From Dasyornis broadbenti (taxonomy: Eukaryota > Chordata > Aves > Passeriformes > Dasyornithidae): a stretch of 64,000 bases of DNA. Below are positions 38,701-52,900 of the stretch, piece after piece. Both the position numbers and the translations under genes were made by a program. The stretch's first letter is position 1. Each line of letters opens with the position of its first letter. The notes below the pieces were generated by a model that was not told where the DNA came from, did not search any database, and saw only the letters and a list, made by a program, of their open reading frames with translations. Location of the stretch: NCBI GenBank assembly GCA_013397935.1, contig VZRN01006295.1:133020-197019 (forward strand), read 5' to 3'.

Positions 38701-40921
38701 AGGGAGTGGAAGAATTCTCTTTGTTTAGAAGGTAGGGTATCTGGGTTATAAAGTACAACCTTTTTCATGAAGAGACAGCATAGCCTTTGCTCTTGGAAGG
38801 GCTTGGGAACAGGACGGTGTTACTTAATACTGATGCACCAAGGGAAGCTTAAGCATGCTGGGTTGAAGGGTCAACATAACACACGAGGCTGCATCTAATA
38901 GGGTGTCCTGTTGCCCAACAGTTGCCTGTGGTCATCTGAAATCACATGTTTTAAAATAGTCCGAAACTATTCCAAAATCTTCTTGCGAACTGTGCTGGTG
39001 GAAGCAAGCATAAGGCCTGGCTTTGAAAAGGCCTTGGTCTGTTATGTCTTGGATCTGATCTGTGCTCAGCGCAGAAGGAGAAAAGGCCAGTGGGGAGGTG
39101 GTTGGTGGGAGAGGCTGCTGCAGTTTCCACCGTGAACTGAAAGACGTGGAAAGTGCAGCTGAGCAGTGTGAACGTGCCTGAGAAGACACTTCAGTGACAA
39201 GGAGAACATACAGAGGGTGGATCTTGGCTGTAGGCCGCTGCCTGTTGACACTTGATCTTAGTGACATTCCCTGTGATATTCCGGCTCCCTTCTAAAGGTC
39301 CTCTCCGATGGGTGCTAGTGCTTGTGTTTGTAGTGTGGCCAGTGTGTTTACAAATGCCTCATTTTGCAATCAGTTTTACAGCTGACCTTAAGAAGGAAAA
39401 AAAGACAGTTTAGGTATCATAATGTTGAGTGTATTGACAAGGAACACAGAGATAGAGAAAAGCAAAGCTGATGTTGATTTGGGTGGTTGGAAGCTGACCA
39501 TGAGTCACCAGACATGGTGAGGACTGCAGGAGCCCAAGCATGTAAAGATGATTATAGAGTATGGCATTTCCATCTTAGAAATGGCTTGATCGGTTGAAAA
39601 ATGTTTAAAACAAGTAGTTTTAAAAAACATTTTAAATTGTAGTTTAGTACTTCGCTTTGATTATGGTTTTTAAGAAAGAAGCTTGGCTTCAGACATGAGA
39701 CAACTGAATTCTGTCTCACTGAAATTAGCATGGGACTAGCTGAAAGATGGGGTATACTTACCACAGTGAAGATAAATCGAGGTCCTACCATGAACGAGGG
39801 CCTCAATTACCATCCTCTTCATGGCATACCGTCGCCCATTCTTCTGCCTCCCCTAAAAAGCACACCAAAATGTGGCCCAGCCATCTTTCTCCTTTTCCTG
39901 CTGATGTGTGTGGTCGACCTTTGATTGCCTTTGCCTCAGAATAAACTCAGTCCTGTTTATCATCAGCCCTTCACCTGAGAGAGCTGGGAACCACAAAGGC
40001 CATTATCTGCAGCGTGGGGCAAACTCTTCTGTTACCAGGTTTTTCATCCTGACACCTTAAAATTTGGTGTTGAAAACGTAACGAAGTTTGATGGCTATTT
40101 GTGGAGTTTTGAAAGTTGCCTGCCACTGCATGTTCTGTGAAAACAGTGGTTTTGTTATTTGGTAATGTTACTGTAGCCGTGATGATTTAAAGGTAAGTGG
40201 GACTCACAGGTTGTGTGGAATGGTGATAAAAATCTTTTCCCATGCCTTGTGTAAAAGTAACATAGAAGTAGCTTTGAAGTGAGCTGTTGTACTGCAGTTT
40301 TATTTGAAGTTTTCCATATATTAAGGCTAAGCCCAGAAAGTAATACTTGTGGAATAAATAGGCAGGTTGATACCAATACCCCAATTTTTTAAAAAATACT
40401 TTTACTTTTCAGACACATAGTCAGTTCCTTAAGAGACTCCAGGAAAGTCAGGAGTTGTTTACAAACAATCCAGAAACATATTTTTTAAAGCATCTTTAAA
40501 TATGCTTTTCTTTCTCTAATAACATAGATTTTTCATGTTGTAAGGCAGAAAGGCTTGAAAGTGCTCTTAAGAGACTTGGACAAAGTTCTGTTTCTCAGTG
40601 TTAATGTATATATTTGTAACAAAGCATGTGAATTCTGTATTTGATCTATTCCAGCATTTCTATCTCCAAGTTGTGAAGACAATTTTGATTTTTGGTGGCG
40701 TTAAAGAAATACAATGATAGAAAGAAATAGAGTAATGCAGTCTTCTTATGCCTGTTGTAATAGTGCAAGCAGTTTTGGTTTCTGTTGGGATTGATTAAAG
40801 ATTTAGTTCAGGAGCAGCACCTAATGCCCTTTAAATGGGTCCTGCTTCTCTCCCACTCTCCCTGTAGCATGAGATACAGAAAGCGTGAAAGAAGTATCTG
40901 TCCTTCCCTGCGTCCCCCTTT

Positions 40922-40952
<31 letters not shown>

Positions 40953-43900
40953 TGAAAGAAGGAAGACTGGGATGTCTCCGATGCTAGAAGTCTGGGAAGT
41001 GCAGAGGAGCACCTTGATGTAGAGGGTGAAAGGTCATGAGAAAAGCAGTGTAGAACAAATTTAATGACCTTACATGGGAAAAGTGAGCTCGGGTAAAACA
41101 CGGAAGTCATAAAGGATCCTCAGAAACTGAAAAATTATTGTGGAAAAGTCTTGACATAAAAGGGAAGAAGTGGAAGGTGGAAGGTTGCTGGATATGGAGC
41201 AAACCTGAAAGAATATACCCCAAAATTCTAAAAAGCATCTGTGAAGGGGAAATGATGATAAGCAGGGCGGCCCTGATATATTCAGTACCTTTGGTTTATA
41301 GGACTAATGAAATGGTCTTGCATTAGGGAAGTTTCCTTTTTCATTGCTTTTTCATTATAGAGAATCTGAAAAAAGTTTGAAAGGGAAATTGCTTACTCTA
41401 CTTTTTTCTCTTTTAGTCTGAAAGCCTTTTCTGCATGGGCAAGAAAGACATTTCAAACTGTATGTTGTTCATTCATTGCAAAGTTGTTTCTTACAATTTT
41501 AAGCTAACTTGAAAAAGTGTATTTTGATTAGTAAAACTTCTTGCATCATTTTAATTTGTCTGACATCAAATGAAAGTAAATTGATTGTGTCTTCATTAAA
41601 AAAAAAAACCACCCTTTCATGTTAGACAGGACTGCGCTGACCATGTTAAGCTTTGATAGAGTATTTCTGTGGGTATCAGCAGTCTTTGTGAGCTCTTGAA
41701 CCTTGTTAAAGAACAAATTGTTTTTCAGTGTTTGAAGAACTGTGGGATGATTTCAAGACATGGGCTCAAAGCTAATTGCTATCAGAAGGCAACAAGCAAA
41801 ACAAACTAAAAAAAAAAGCGTTCAAAGACCTGATGAAAAATCTTTTCCCTTCTGTAGTACATCTTTCATTTTGTCTCGCCTTACTGAATGTCTGGCTGAG
41901 AAGACAGGATTTGAACTTCTAATTTTGAAAGTCCTTGTAGAGGCTCAGCAAACAATCTTGTTTTCTTTTTTTGCTAAAAAGGGGAGCAGGAGCGTCTGTG
42001 GTTTGTAAGCAAAGGTGTTTTAAGAGATGAATTAACAACGTAAAATTTCAGTAAAAGTTTGAAAGTGTAAAAGGAACCCGACCTTTAATACAGTGATCAA
42101 AGTGCTGCATCAGGATTCAGGTTCAATAACTCAACTTTCATTTATTCTTTGGTTTAAATAAAAATATTAGTGGTGATCTGATAACAAATTGTTGCTGGTT
42201 TAGTCTACCAGAGTGGTTCAAGAGTTTGTGTGTGGTTCTGTCTGAAGTGTTGAGTCAGTCATGTTACAGGGAATAGTAAACTGCCCTGTTCGTTGCCATA
42301 GATTTAAGGGGTCAGACTTGTAGGAGTTCTCACAGTATATCACTGAAAAAACTCTCAGACTATTTCAGCTGGAAATCTTCAGAAATCCCGTGTCCGCTTG
42401 CAAGTGCTCTGGCAGCATTTCCCCTATTCATAACTGCATCGATGTTCTTTCATTAAAATACATAATTACTGACTTCCAGAATCAGATTAGTAACTGCAAA
42501 GAACAAAAAGAAAATATAGATTACTGTCTTACAAGCAAAGTGGAAGTGTCATTCTTATGTGAAAATACCTTTTCTGAAAATTCACCTGCTTTGTGATGTT
42601 GGCATAATATAGTAATTTAACCCATTTAATTTGCCTTATGATGATGTTTGGTGCAGAAATAACATTCAGTAGACAATACACATCCACTGAACAGTCCTGC
42701 ATTTGTTGTATATTTTTACACCAGTTTAACCTGGTGCTAAGGTGCTTGCATTTGCCAAAGCAGAAGGTCTGCCCTACAAGAAAGGGGTTGTTTTTTGTGG
42801 CTACTCAGGGTCCCTAAGGGGAGAGCAAAAAGAGGAGCCTACTGGAAAGATTGAGGGTGACTTTTTACAGGAGTATGTAGTGACAAGACAAGGGAGAAGG
42901 GCTTCAAACTGAAAGAGAGTAGGTTTAGATTAGACATTAGGAAGGAATTTTTCACTGTGAGGCATTATTAACTGTGAGAAGCATCCCAGAGAAGCTGTGG
43001 ATGCCCCATCCCTGGAAGTGTTAAAGGCCGCATTGGACGGGGCATTGAGCAACCTGTTCACCTGGTAAGGTGTCCCTGCACATGACAGGGGTGTTGGAAC
43101 TTGATGATCTTTGCTCTTCTTCCAACCCAGGCCATTCTATGATTCTGTGAAATTGGGAGGTGGTAGGGTTCTTCTTCATGGGAGTAGATGTGCCCTTCCC
43201 ACTTCCCCCAAGTCCCTAACTTCATGGCTCTTAGAGGTGCCAGGGTAGAGTCTAGGATCCACTGCTTAAAAAATGCTGCTACTAGTAATGGGATAAGTAG
43301 TAAGCCTGGAAGTGATGTAGGAAATTACTCTTGCAGCAGATCTTGCTGTAGTTGAGTATCCCAAAGGAAATTTACAAAGACTTCTGGAAGATTTGTCTTT
43401 TACTGTGAACTTTTAAAATAATTGAAAATAGTTTTTGATTACGGTGCTGCTTCAGCCCATGGATACCTTGCTGAACTACCTTGGGTAAAGGCAGAACTTT
43501 TGCTTGGGCCAGCTAATTCCTTAGTCCATGCAGATAGCTGGTTGTGGCTACTCCAGGGTTGGACTGTGACACCTGCTAGGTGATGAACATGATACACTGT
43601 GTCTGTGAAGAATATACTTTTTTTCTGATCTTGCCTTGGGATGAGGAAGTTTTTTTTTTTTAAAGTCCTGCGTTTTTTCTGTCTTGTACCATTATTATTT
43701 GGTGGCAGTTTGAGCATGCATTTAACTTGTCCTGCAGAGAGGTAGTACATGCTCAAAGCACCAGAAGACTGGAACCACAAAGCTGCACCTTTGTCAGTAG
43801 ATGTTCTGGTTCTTTATGTTTTTGCTGAAAGAAAAAGATAGAGAGAAGGAGTTATTTAAATAGTGACATGTCCTAAGCATTACTCCATGAAGTGATCTAG

Positions 43901-46900
43901 AAATCATTTTCACCAGTATCATTTCTGCTGTTCACCAGGTTTCTGTTATTGCCATAATACACCGCCCATTTCTCTGTTATACCTTATTGAATTACAAGGC
44001 AATGAAGCCAGCTCACTTTATTTAATAAACTTTTATTATTTATGGTAATGACTAATATTCTAGAAGTGTTTCTAGCACTTTTAAAAAATTATGCTTAAGT
44101 CATGTGAAAGACTGCTCCATATTAAACGAGTGTATGCAGAAGCGGGCTGTTGTCTCCTCTTTTGATATTTACTGTTTAGAAGATGAGAAACAAGAAAAGT
44201 CACAATGTGTAGCCTGTGGTGATGCAGTTCTGCCAGTGCTTTATTGTGGAGATATTGTTCTGTCAGGTACTTAATCACACAGAAGCTACAGATTGTTTAT
44301 TTTGTTATGAAGTTAGATGATACCATGTTTCATTGAGATTTTTTTATTTATGTCTTTGCCATGGCATCTCTTGGGATGGTGTGCCTCAAGTTACTCTTTT
44401 CAGAAGACTTAAGCCATACTTTAATAAGGGAAAGATGAAGATCTGTAGCAGTCTGCTTTATTGGTCATACTTGCACTGCAGTCATGTAATTAAAGAAAGA
44501 AGCCTCTTAAAACTTTCCCTGTGCAATCTGTGCTGAAATATGTATCAAACAGAGGAGGTTTGTTTTCAGAGCCTTCCTTGTTACTTATTACTTACTTAAA
44601 AACCCAAGAGGGGATGATCCCAGGAAATTAAGCTGTTGTCTCAGTGCTGTAATTGCCCTGCGATATGATCTCGTGTTGAAATGGTATCTCTCCTCTAGAT
44701 GAAATCTTCTGAGCTGGTGCACAGCATGGGAGGGTAGGGGAATGGTGCTATAAAACACATGGATTGAAAGTTCACTGCTCTGTTTAAAGGTACTAGAGTT
44801 ACAGCGAGGAGGGATATTCCCCTTACTGCTAATAAAATTGTCATGATTTCAGGGACACCACTGCAGTTCCCTTAGCAAAAGCTCAAAGCTGTAATTTGTG
44901 TTGGGCCTGATAGAGGGTGAACAGGTGGATAATGGAGACTGTAACAGCAGGGTAACAGTGAGAAAGGAGAGCTGATACACAGTGATAATTGCATGTTAAT
45001 TAAGGAGAAAAGAGGCAAGTAGATGTAGGCTGTAAATGCTGCAAAAGAGACTGATGGAGGGGAAAGAAAATGTGGGGGAGCTGATGGTCCCTGTGTCTTA
45101 GAGAGTGCCCCTGTGGTGGCTTATACAGGGAAGAGGGAGGCTGCAAGAGGAGCACATGATGCCGCATTTCTGTGGTTTGCAAGATGCTGCTCCCTTTATC
45201 CATCCCTCACTGGTTAGGGTGCTGAGGAGATGAAGAGAGCCCCAGTCCTGCTGTCAGCTTCACAGCTGGTTCCTGTTGGCCACGAGAGGGTTGACTGCTG
45301 GTGAGGCATCTGTCTGTCCATGGGGGCTGTGTTACAGGGCTGGAGGCTGCACAGCCTGGCTCTTCCCAAGTCCAGAGCAGTGCTGTTGAAGCCAGGTGTC
45401 AGCTTCCTGCCTGTAACCACAGAAAGGGTGGTTAATAAAATGAAATTAGTATTGCAGCAATAACACTACACACGCCATACAGTATATCAATTAATTTCAC
45501 ATGCCCCAGAAACTCTAGAGATAGCATGCTTAATGTTATCTCCTACCTCACTTTAATGTGATTTTATTTGAAAAATATATTGAAGCAGATAGAGGGTGAG
45601 GGAGAAATTGAGCAGCATTGTGAACAGACTGTGGCAAACGATCAGATTACCACACTTAATGAGTTAAAGCAATAGGAATGGGCATAAGCTGCTGCCTGGG
45701 TGGTTTTACCTGATGTGCTCTCTAATTGCAGTGGGATAGAAATTAATGCCTTGTCAGCTGCCATTCTGCATCAAACTAATAATAAAGTTGTGGAAACACA
45801 GTGTTTTTGGAACATCTGCTGGTTCACATGCTTTTCTTAGAACCTACCATACCTACTAAACATAATGGTCTTAGTGTCTGCAATAATGCCTGATACTGCT
45901 GTTTTAAAAGTAAGTAGCAGAGAAGAACTTGGATACTCTACATGAAAATACAGAGTTTTCCACCATTGCTTTGGGCAGAGTCAGGTTTTTAGTAAGTTCA
46001 AGTGAATCCCTAAGGGCACATGAGAAGCAGCAGTAGGCCAGTGCTGATAGTCATTACTGTGCAGCTGTAAGTAGCATTAAGGCAGGGATTTGTACAGTCA
46101 ATAAGCTCAGTGTTATAGATGGGGTAAACCTGAGAACACGACAGAGGTGGGAACAACTTTCACCCTTTTGTTGCTTTTCTTGAAAGGAAGAAATCAGGGA
46201 AAATTGCTGGCCGCCTTTATCCCAAGGATTGTTCCAGTTTTGCAGACGTGTATTTGTTGCCTATCATTTGAGAAGTGTTAATCTGTTCCACCCCACGTGT
46301 GGTAACAGCTCTGGGGGGGTGCTGTGTGCTTGCAGACCTACATTGGTTCGATAGTTGCCTCCGTGAACCCCTACAAGAGCATCCCAGGGCTGTATGACTG
46401 CACCGCCATGGAGCGATACAGCAAGCACCACATGGGAGAGATCGCGCCTCACATCTTCGCCGTGGCCAACGAGTGCTACCGCTGCCTTTGGAAGCGCCAC
46501 GACAACCAGTGTATCCTCATCAGGTGAGTGGTAGCTCATGCTGCTTTGGGTATCCCTGCTGGTGAGCCTACGAAGGTGATCTGGGAGCATGGATATGGGC
46601 CATGTGGGGAGAACTCCAGAAGAAAGCAGGCTTTTAAAACACACAGTTTAAAGAGAGTTCTGAACTTGCTCTGTGTCAGTCTGTGCACCTTTAACAAAAC
46701 GTTAATTTTTCTTAAACACCTTGCAATTTCATTTAGTGAAAAAAATCTATTGTATTTTTGTGCATTATTTGGTCCTCACACATCTAATGTTACCCTAAGT
46801 GTTTTCCCACCGGTTTAAACATTTCTGTGCAGCTCAGTAGTTTGTCACCACTAGACCCCGATTCCTGTACGGAGAGGAAGAGAAAAGCTTAACCCACCGG

Positions 46901-49900
46901 TCTTAAGAAATGCAGTAAATAAGAACAGCAGAAGAGAAACCCCTCCACATTTCAGCCACTTAATTCTGCCTGATTAATCTTCCTTGCTTAATCTTGTTGT
47001 GCTTTAATGTAATGGTGATTTAATAGCTTCCCGTTTCAACCGCTGTGTCACTAGTATTCAGGATCTGGCTGCAGCTGAGTGTGCGTTAGGGAGCAGTTGG
47101 CATTTCAATAGCTTTTCACTGCTTTCAGCTCCTCCTTCCTTCTGGCTCCAGAAGAGCTGAAAATGCAGCCAGCTCTTTTCCCATTCCTTACCCTGCCAGC
47201 TCAGCTGCCTTGGCTCACACACAGGCAAGGAGACCAAAGCCTCGCCCACCAGATTGGGAGGAGCAGCTCACTGGTGATGGCAGAATGGCACCAGCCACCA
47301 GGCTCCGGGCTGGGGGTGATGCTCAGGGGAGTGAGGGAGCTTGTGTTTCCCCTCCCTCTCCGCTCTTGCCTTCACAACATTTTTGTGATTAGGCCTACTT
47401 GCTCTCACCTTCTTGCATCATGAACTTACGTGTGTAGGACTCTTCAGACACAAGTTGACGTGATTTTGGCTGGATCCTGTCCTCCAGGAGTCCTTGTGGT
47501 GGCTGTAGGACTACACACAGCTTAGGGCAGCCAGTGGGACAGAGAGGGGATGAGACAGAGTGAGAGCAGCACCTTTTGCAACAGGCAATTCCTGCTGACA
47601 TGGAAGATTACAGGCCAGGTTGCAAGGCTTCCTGATAAGAGGGGGATTTAGTCCGTGCAGTTCAGCACCCAAGCTGTTGCTAGAAATGTGGATCGGCTAC
47701 AACAGAGCCAGGCCTGCTTGCAACTTTCTGCAGGCTCTCAGGTCGCACTGCACACCTGCTCTCGCCTCTAGGCAGGTGCTGCCTGGCAGTGACACAAAGC
47801 TGAAGAGTGTTTTTTTGGCTTTCTTTAACCATATTTCTCCTTCTTATTATTATTTAATACATAGTTCTATACATATAAACAGGAATGCAGGTAAGAGTCA
47901 AAGCAAAAATGAAATGCACAGAGATCTTTGTCATGAGACAATAGCTTGCCTGGAGTCATGATTTTCTGTTTTATTGCTAGGCAGTTACTTGTGAACAGCC
48001 CGTATACACAAATTTAGGGGACCAAAACAATTTCTCGTGGCCATTGGTATTTTTGCCATCCTATACTGGCCTAAGTATTTTACCTTTCATTCTAGTTCCT
48101 CACAAGCTGCCAAGAGAAAAGCAGGTTATGTCCTAAAATGGACATAAGCAGAAGTCTGTGATGTTCCAGGGGAGTCTTCAGCAGTCTCTGCTCTGTAAAC
48201 CATGTGCTTTGGTACAGATAAACCATAATAAGGAGAAGTTTTGTCTTAGGAATCCCTTTTGAGATTGCTTACTGTGGTCATGGATCAAAACAGTGATATG
48301 TATAAATTCTGTGTTTCAGGTAAGTGGCACAATACAACCTTATATGGTTATCTTGTTACTGCAGAAATTAAGGAAACATGCAATTCAAATTAAAAAATGT
48401 CAGATCTGCATTCCTAACAGTACTATCTGCCCTATTTGTGAAGGACTCAGAATAGGATTTTTTTTAAATTACTGAAGGTTTCCATGGCCTTCAGACTGTT
48501 TAGGAAAGTCCCTGTGGTCACATACCTAGTTTGAGCTTAGAAAGTGGAGGTATAACAGCATGCTTGGCAAATTCAGCATCCTGGTCATTCTTGCATCTTT
48601 TACTGGCTTAGAATTAGACATTGCAACGAGTCACTGTAGTGTCACTGTAACTTTCTTAGTTACTACTGGCATTTAGAAAGTAAAATAGCCAAGCAGAGCT
48701 CTTTAGCGTTTGAATTCAGACGAATATTCTGGTCTTGCATTTAACGTAAGAGATGATAAAGAGGAAAATTCTGTTGCATCTTGAAAACACAATGGTTAAA
48801 ATGAGGGAATTATTCGGGTAGGCCTTATATTCTGATAGGCAGTTTGAGCTGCTCCTGGCCTTGGGATCTCAGCTCTCGGTAGCAAGTTGAAACAGCCTCA
48901 CAAAGGAAGGCACTTGGAACACTTTCTGATGATCCTCTGGGCTTGAAGTGCCCCCTGCTGGCCCCCAGAATTAGCTCAGCTTTGGTTTGGAGCTGCTTTC
49001 TTTAGTCTTTGGGTTCAAAAATCTGTGAAAAAGCTTCTAGTGTTTTGAAATATTAATATTGGGATATTTTTCTGGCTGTGGTAGGGTAAGAGGGTTAGTG
49101 CCAGAACACGAATTAAAAACTGTTATAAAAAATCAGAACATAATGTAAATGTGAGACCATTTTTTCCAGTGTAACCACCCAGACCAGAGGTGAAAAGGAA
49201 GGAAATACAGAAGAGATGATAATAAGTTGAATCCCCCAAAGACGTTTATTTATTAGTTTGTGTAACAGACATTTTAATTCATGATAATGCTGCGTAAAGA
49301 GGACTTGGCAGCCTAAAATCTCAACAAAACAGAACACTGAAGAAGCTGTACACAACTGGTGCATTAGAATATATACACAGTTGTAAAATGGTATTTTAAC
49401 TCTCCCAGGCTAAAAACCTAGAGTTTTGCTATAGACAAAAACATCTGCATCAATGAATTCTCATTTTCATGTTGGCCTGAACCCTTACTGCAGGGTCCAG
49501 TTTCTTTTAAAACGAGGGGGGAAAAAAAGCCCACCATATTAAAAACATCCTCTGATTTTTCAGCTGGGTGCCTCAGGAATGTGAAGGAAGTCCATCTTAT
49601 TTGAGCAATGGCCAAACAGCTTGTCGTGATGTAGGAAAGGGGCTGAGTTCCCCATGATTAGCTGAAGTTCAGAAGTTGGGATGAAGCTCAAACCTCCACC
49701 CCTTTATTACACGAATGGTAAAATATCTTTAGGTTTGTTTTTTAAGGTGATCTAGTCTGTGCAGAAGCAAACACATGCTCTTGTCTCAGATAAAATTGCA
49801 GTTGATTCACTTCAGAGCACTCCCAAAGAAGTGTAAAGCAGTTGAGGGAGCAGCAACAGCTGCCCTGAATGGCATTCAAGTCAGTGCCATGAGTGGGAAA

Positions 49901-52900
49901 TCACTGTCTGATACCTGTTTGTTCTCTCTGTTACCATTTGATGCCCTGACACTTTTTGTTGTTGTCTTTCAGCTTGAAAATCAATGTTAACCAAACTCTT
50001 TATATGAGACCCAGACCTGTGATGGGTATGATGTCCTTGTGAGACTGACACACCAAAGTACAGATGTGTATTTGATGAACTGTATTTGCTGAAGGGGCCT
50101 GTTTTGTCTGTGTCTATCTGTCTTTGGGTTTTAAAGCCAGCAGATTGTAAGGTCCCAAAAGCCTTACTCGGCGAGACTCTTCAAAGGGCCTGTGGTTGTT
50201 CATGTACTCAGATGCATGAGAGAAATACTGACAAGATATTCCCAAGAGGTCTAAACAACAAAAAACTTTACTGGCAAATTTCAGAAAATCAGAGAACTTT
50301 TGCAAAAGTTTAGAGCAGCATTCCATCAACGTAAAACACTTCTCAAAGTATTTACTTAGCCCATTCAACTAAGCTCCTCCAATTTTAAGTTACTCAAAAC
50401 TCAGAGAAGAGGGAATTAGAGGAAGAACGAGAGAAAGGCAGAAAAGATATAGAAAAGAACAAGTATAGCTACCACTCCTGGTTCCACTGGTGTTTAGCTG
50501 ATAGAAATTCCAAGAGGAGGTAGGGGCAAGACATGTGCTGGCCTCCTGTCTCGGTTCAAGTACCCTTTGGCCTTCCTGGGCTCTTCCCCCAGGTGAGGCT
50601 TCTGGTCACTTGGCCACTCAGGAGCTGGAATAGGGGTTCCAGAGGTGGGTGTGGAACAGTGCCTTTGGTGTGCCAGTGATTAGCAGCCACTACAGGGCTG
50701 GGATACAGGCTCTAGGGGTAGTGGGATGTGCAGGGCAGGGCATCGCCTCTCCAGGGCAAGGCCTGACCTGCCCCTTTTCCCCATACACATGCACCCAGAA
50801 TGTTTTGAGCCAGCAATCCTTCCAGTCTCTCACCGAGACAGAGCAGGGAAGTGAGTTAGGGCAGTGTTCTGTCCTTCAGAATGAGGAGTCTTTCTCAGTG
50901 ACCCCTTTTTATGCTGTGGCAGTCATGAGTCCAGACTGCTGTGCCCTTCGCACGATGCCCTGTGTAGAACAAGTCATGGAGAAAGTCTAAAGATCTTCTA
51001 AGTGGGGGCCTTCTGGGCTGCTGTCAGACTTAATATGTTCACAGTCCTGAGCGCAGTGATGTGGAACAAGCTGGGCACTTAAACTCATGGGCTGGAAAGG
51101 TTGCTGGAAAGGTTGCACTAAAAAATTCACCCTTTTACTGACCTTGTAGGCAAAAGCTTTTTAAGGACTCTGAAAGATTGATCCTACGTAACTGTACAAG
51201 TGAATAGAATGGAGTAGTTGCTACTAAATGAGTAGAGAACATGGTGTAAATCCATCTTTTGGATGGACTCAGACATTTTGGAACTGAAGGTAGTTCAGAG
51301 GAAAATTTTAAAAAGTGATCCGACGTATAACATGGGAAATGGCTAACGGAGACAACCACCTTGAATTTGGGGCACTGTCCATCAAGTCATGCACAGCAGA
51401 AAGCATGCCAGGATGATTTGTTGGTTTCTCCTTCCAACATGAGAGCTAAGAAGTATCAAATGAAGCTAATAGGAGGGGGATCTGAAAAAAACTAAACTTG
51501 TTAATTTGCTTTTTTAAGGGAATATGGCTGAAAACTCATAGAAGATAAATCCATTGAGGGTTACAAAACACATAAAAACCAGGTTTAGATCAGGAAGCCT
51601 CTGAACAGCAAGTAACTGGAAGGTGGAAGATCACAGAAGGGAAGTATCACATCTTCCATGGGCATCTCCAATTGACAACTGTCAGAATAGGACACTGGGC
51701 AAGTTCAGAACCAAACCAGTTCTGAGTGTTTCCTGTTCTGAGGTAAAATCAAGAGCATGTAATTGTGCATAACACCAGCTGTACCAGAGATAGGTGCAGG
51801 AGATATTTTTCCATCAGCTTTGAATATCTCACTTGCAGAATGGCTCTCAGTTACAGTGGGGTAACTTTCAGCTTCCATAGAACTACAGATTCTCCAGAGC
51901 AAGGGACAGTGCGTGGGGGCAGAGGAAAAATGGTGTCAGTGAAAGGGGTGATGTCCTCCTAGGTGTCACCCTATGCCTGCTGTTGAGCTATACATGTGGC
52001 TCAGAGGGAGAGAATTTAGGCAGGAAGAGGTGTGTATCACTTGCTGATTTATTGCACTAGACAAGAATAATGCAAGGGTCTGTGAAGCTCTCTCAAAACT
52101 ACGAGTAGAAATGTTTTGTATGGTGAGTATTAAATACAGGAATATTAAACATTTGCTTCTTTGGCAGAGGGGCATAACTAAGTGAGGGCCTGCAAGGAGA
52201 AGGGGAAGGAATACTGCAAAGGCCAGATGTCAAGGGTAAAATTACATAAAAAATACTACAGAATTTGTTTGATGTGGTAAAAATATAATAGATGAATCAC
52301 ACTTGTGGAACATATTGGCGGTTACAAAGATGTCTCATTATGTTTTCTGAATGTCTCCTCCCTAATTTTATTGTTGACATTCATTTGGAGGAAAACGTCA
52401 TGCAGTTTTCTTGGGCGGTACCTTTCTTCTTTGCTTTTTACTAGAAAGCATCATTATACTGTGTTGTAACCTAAAATCAGTGGGGTCATTACTCAGCAAT
52501 GGCACAACAAAAGACTATCAAATTATCTAAGCTTGCTCCACATGCCCAGTTGTGCTCCATCAAAGTCAGTCATAAAATTCCCACTTGCTACAATGGAAAA
52601 AGTGAAGTAAGACCAAAATGTACCTTCTTTCTTTGGGAGTAAACTGGAATTAGGTACAGCTTAATTAGGAACTAGGCTGCAACTTCGGATATAATGCTAT
52701 GACTGTAGATGAAGAGTGAGCAAACTACACAGACTTCACCCGCGAGTTAAATTTCTTAATTGCTCACAGTGTGTTTTTAGGCTACAATATTGAAGGGAAA
52801 GGATACTGGGGAAATGAGCCAAATCTAAACTTGCCCTTTTTGGAGTGTTGCTTTGAAGAGAAATTGAATATATTGCCTTCTGTTTGTATCAATAGGACTG

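Larger units (their letters stand above)
29762..46335 (+). other. MYO10: MYO10 intron a-b (16,574 bases)
   Basis: The largest intron fully contained here, bounded by gtgagt and tgcag. It holds the CR1 fragments at 34.8 and 42.8 kb, a (TTTA)n microsatellite at 40.9 kb and otherwise AT-rich unique sequence. The stretch 44800-45850 has several AT-rich homeodomain-type motifs (GATAATTGCATGTTAATTAAG at 44984-45004) and low repeat content, which is compatible with a conserved regulatory element but not proof of one. No additional exon fits between exons a and b, since their protein sequences join directly. Confidence 0.85.

Noticed and set aside
50230..50990. Possible LTR or endogenous retroelement remnant
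   Set aside because: Purine-rich and GC-rich segments hint at one, but I see no TG...CA ends, target-site duplication, primer-binding site or coding remnant.
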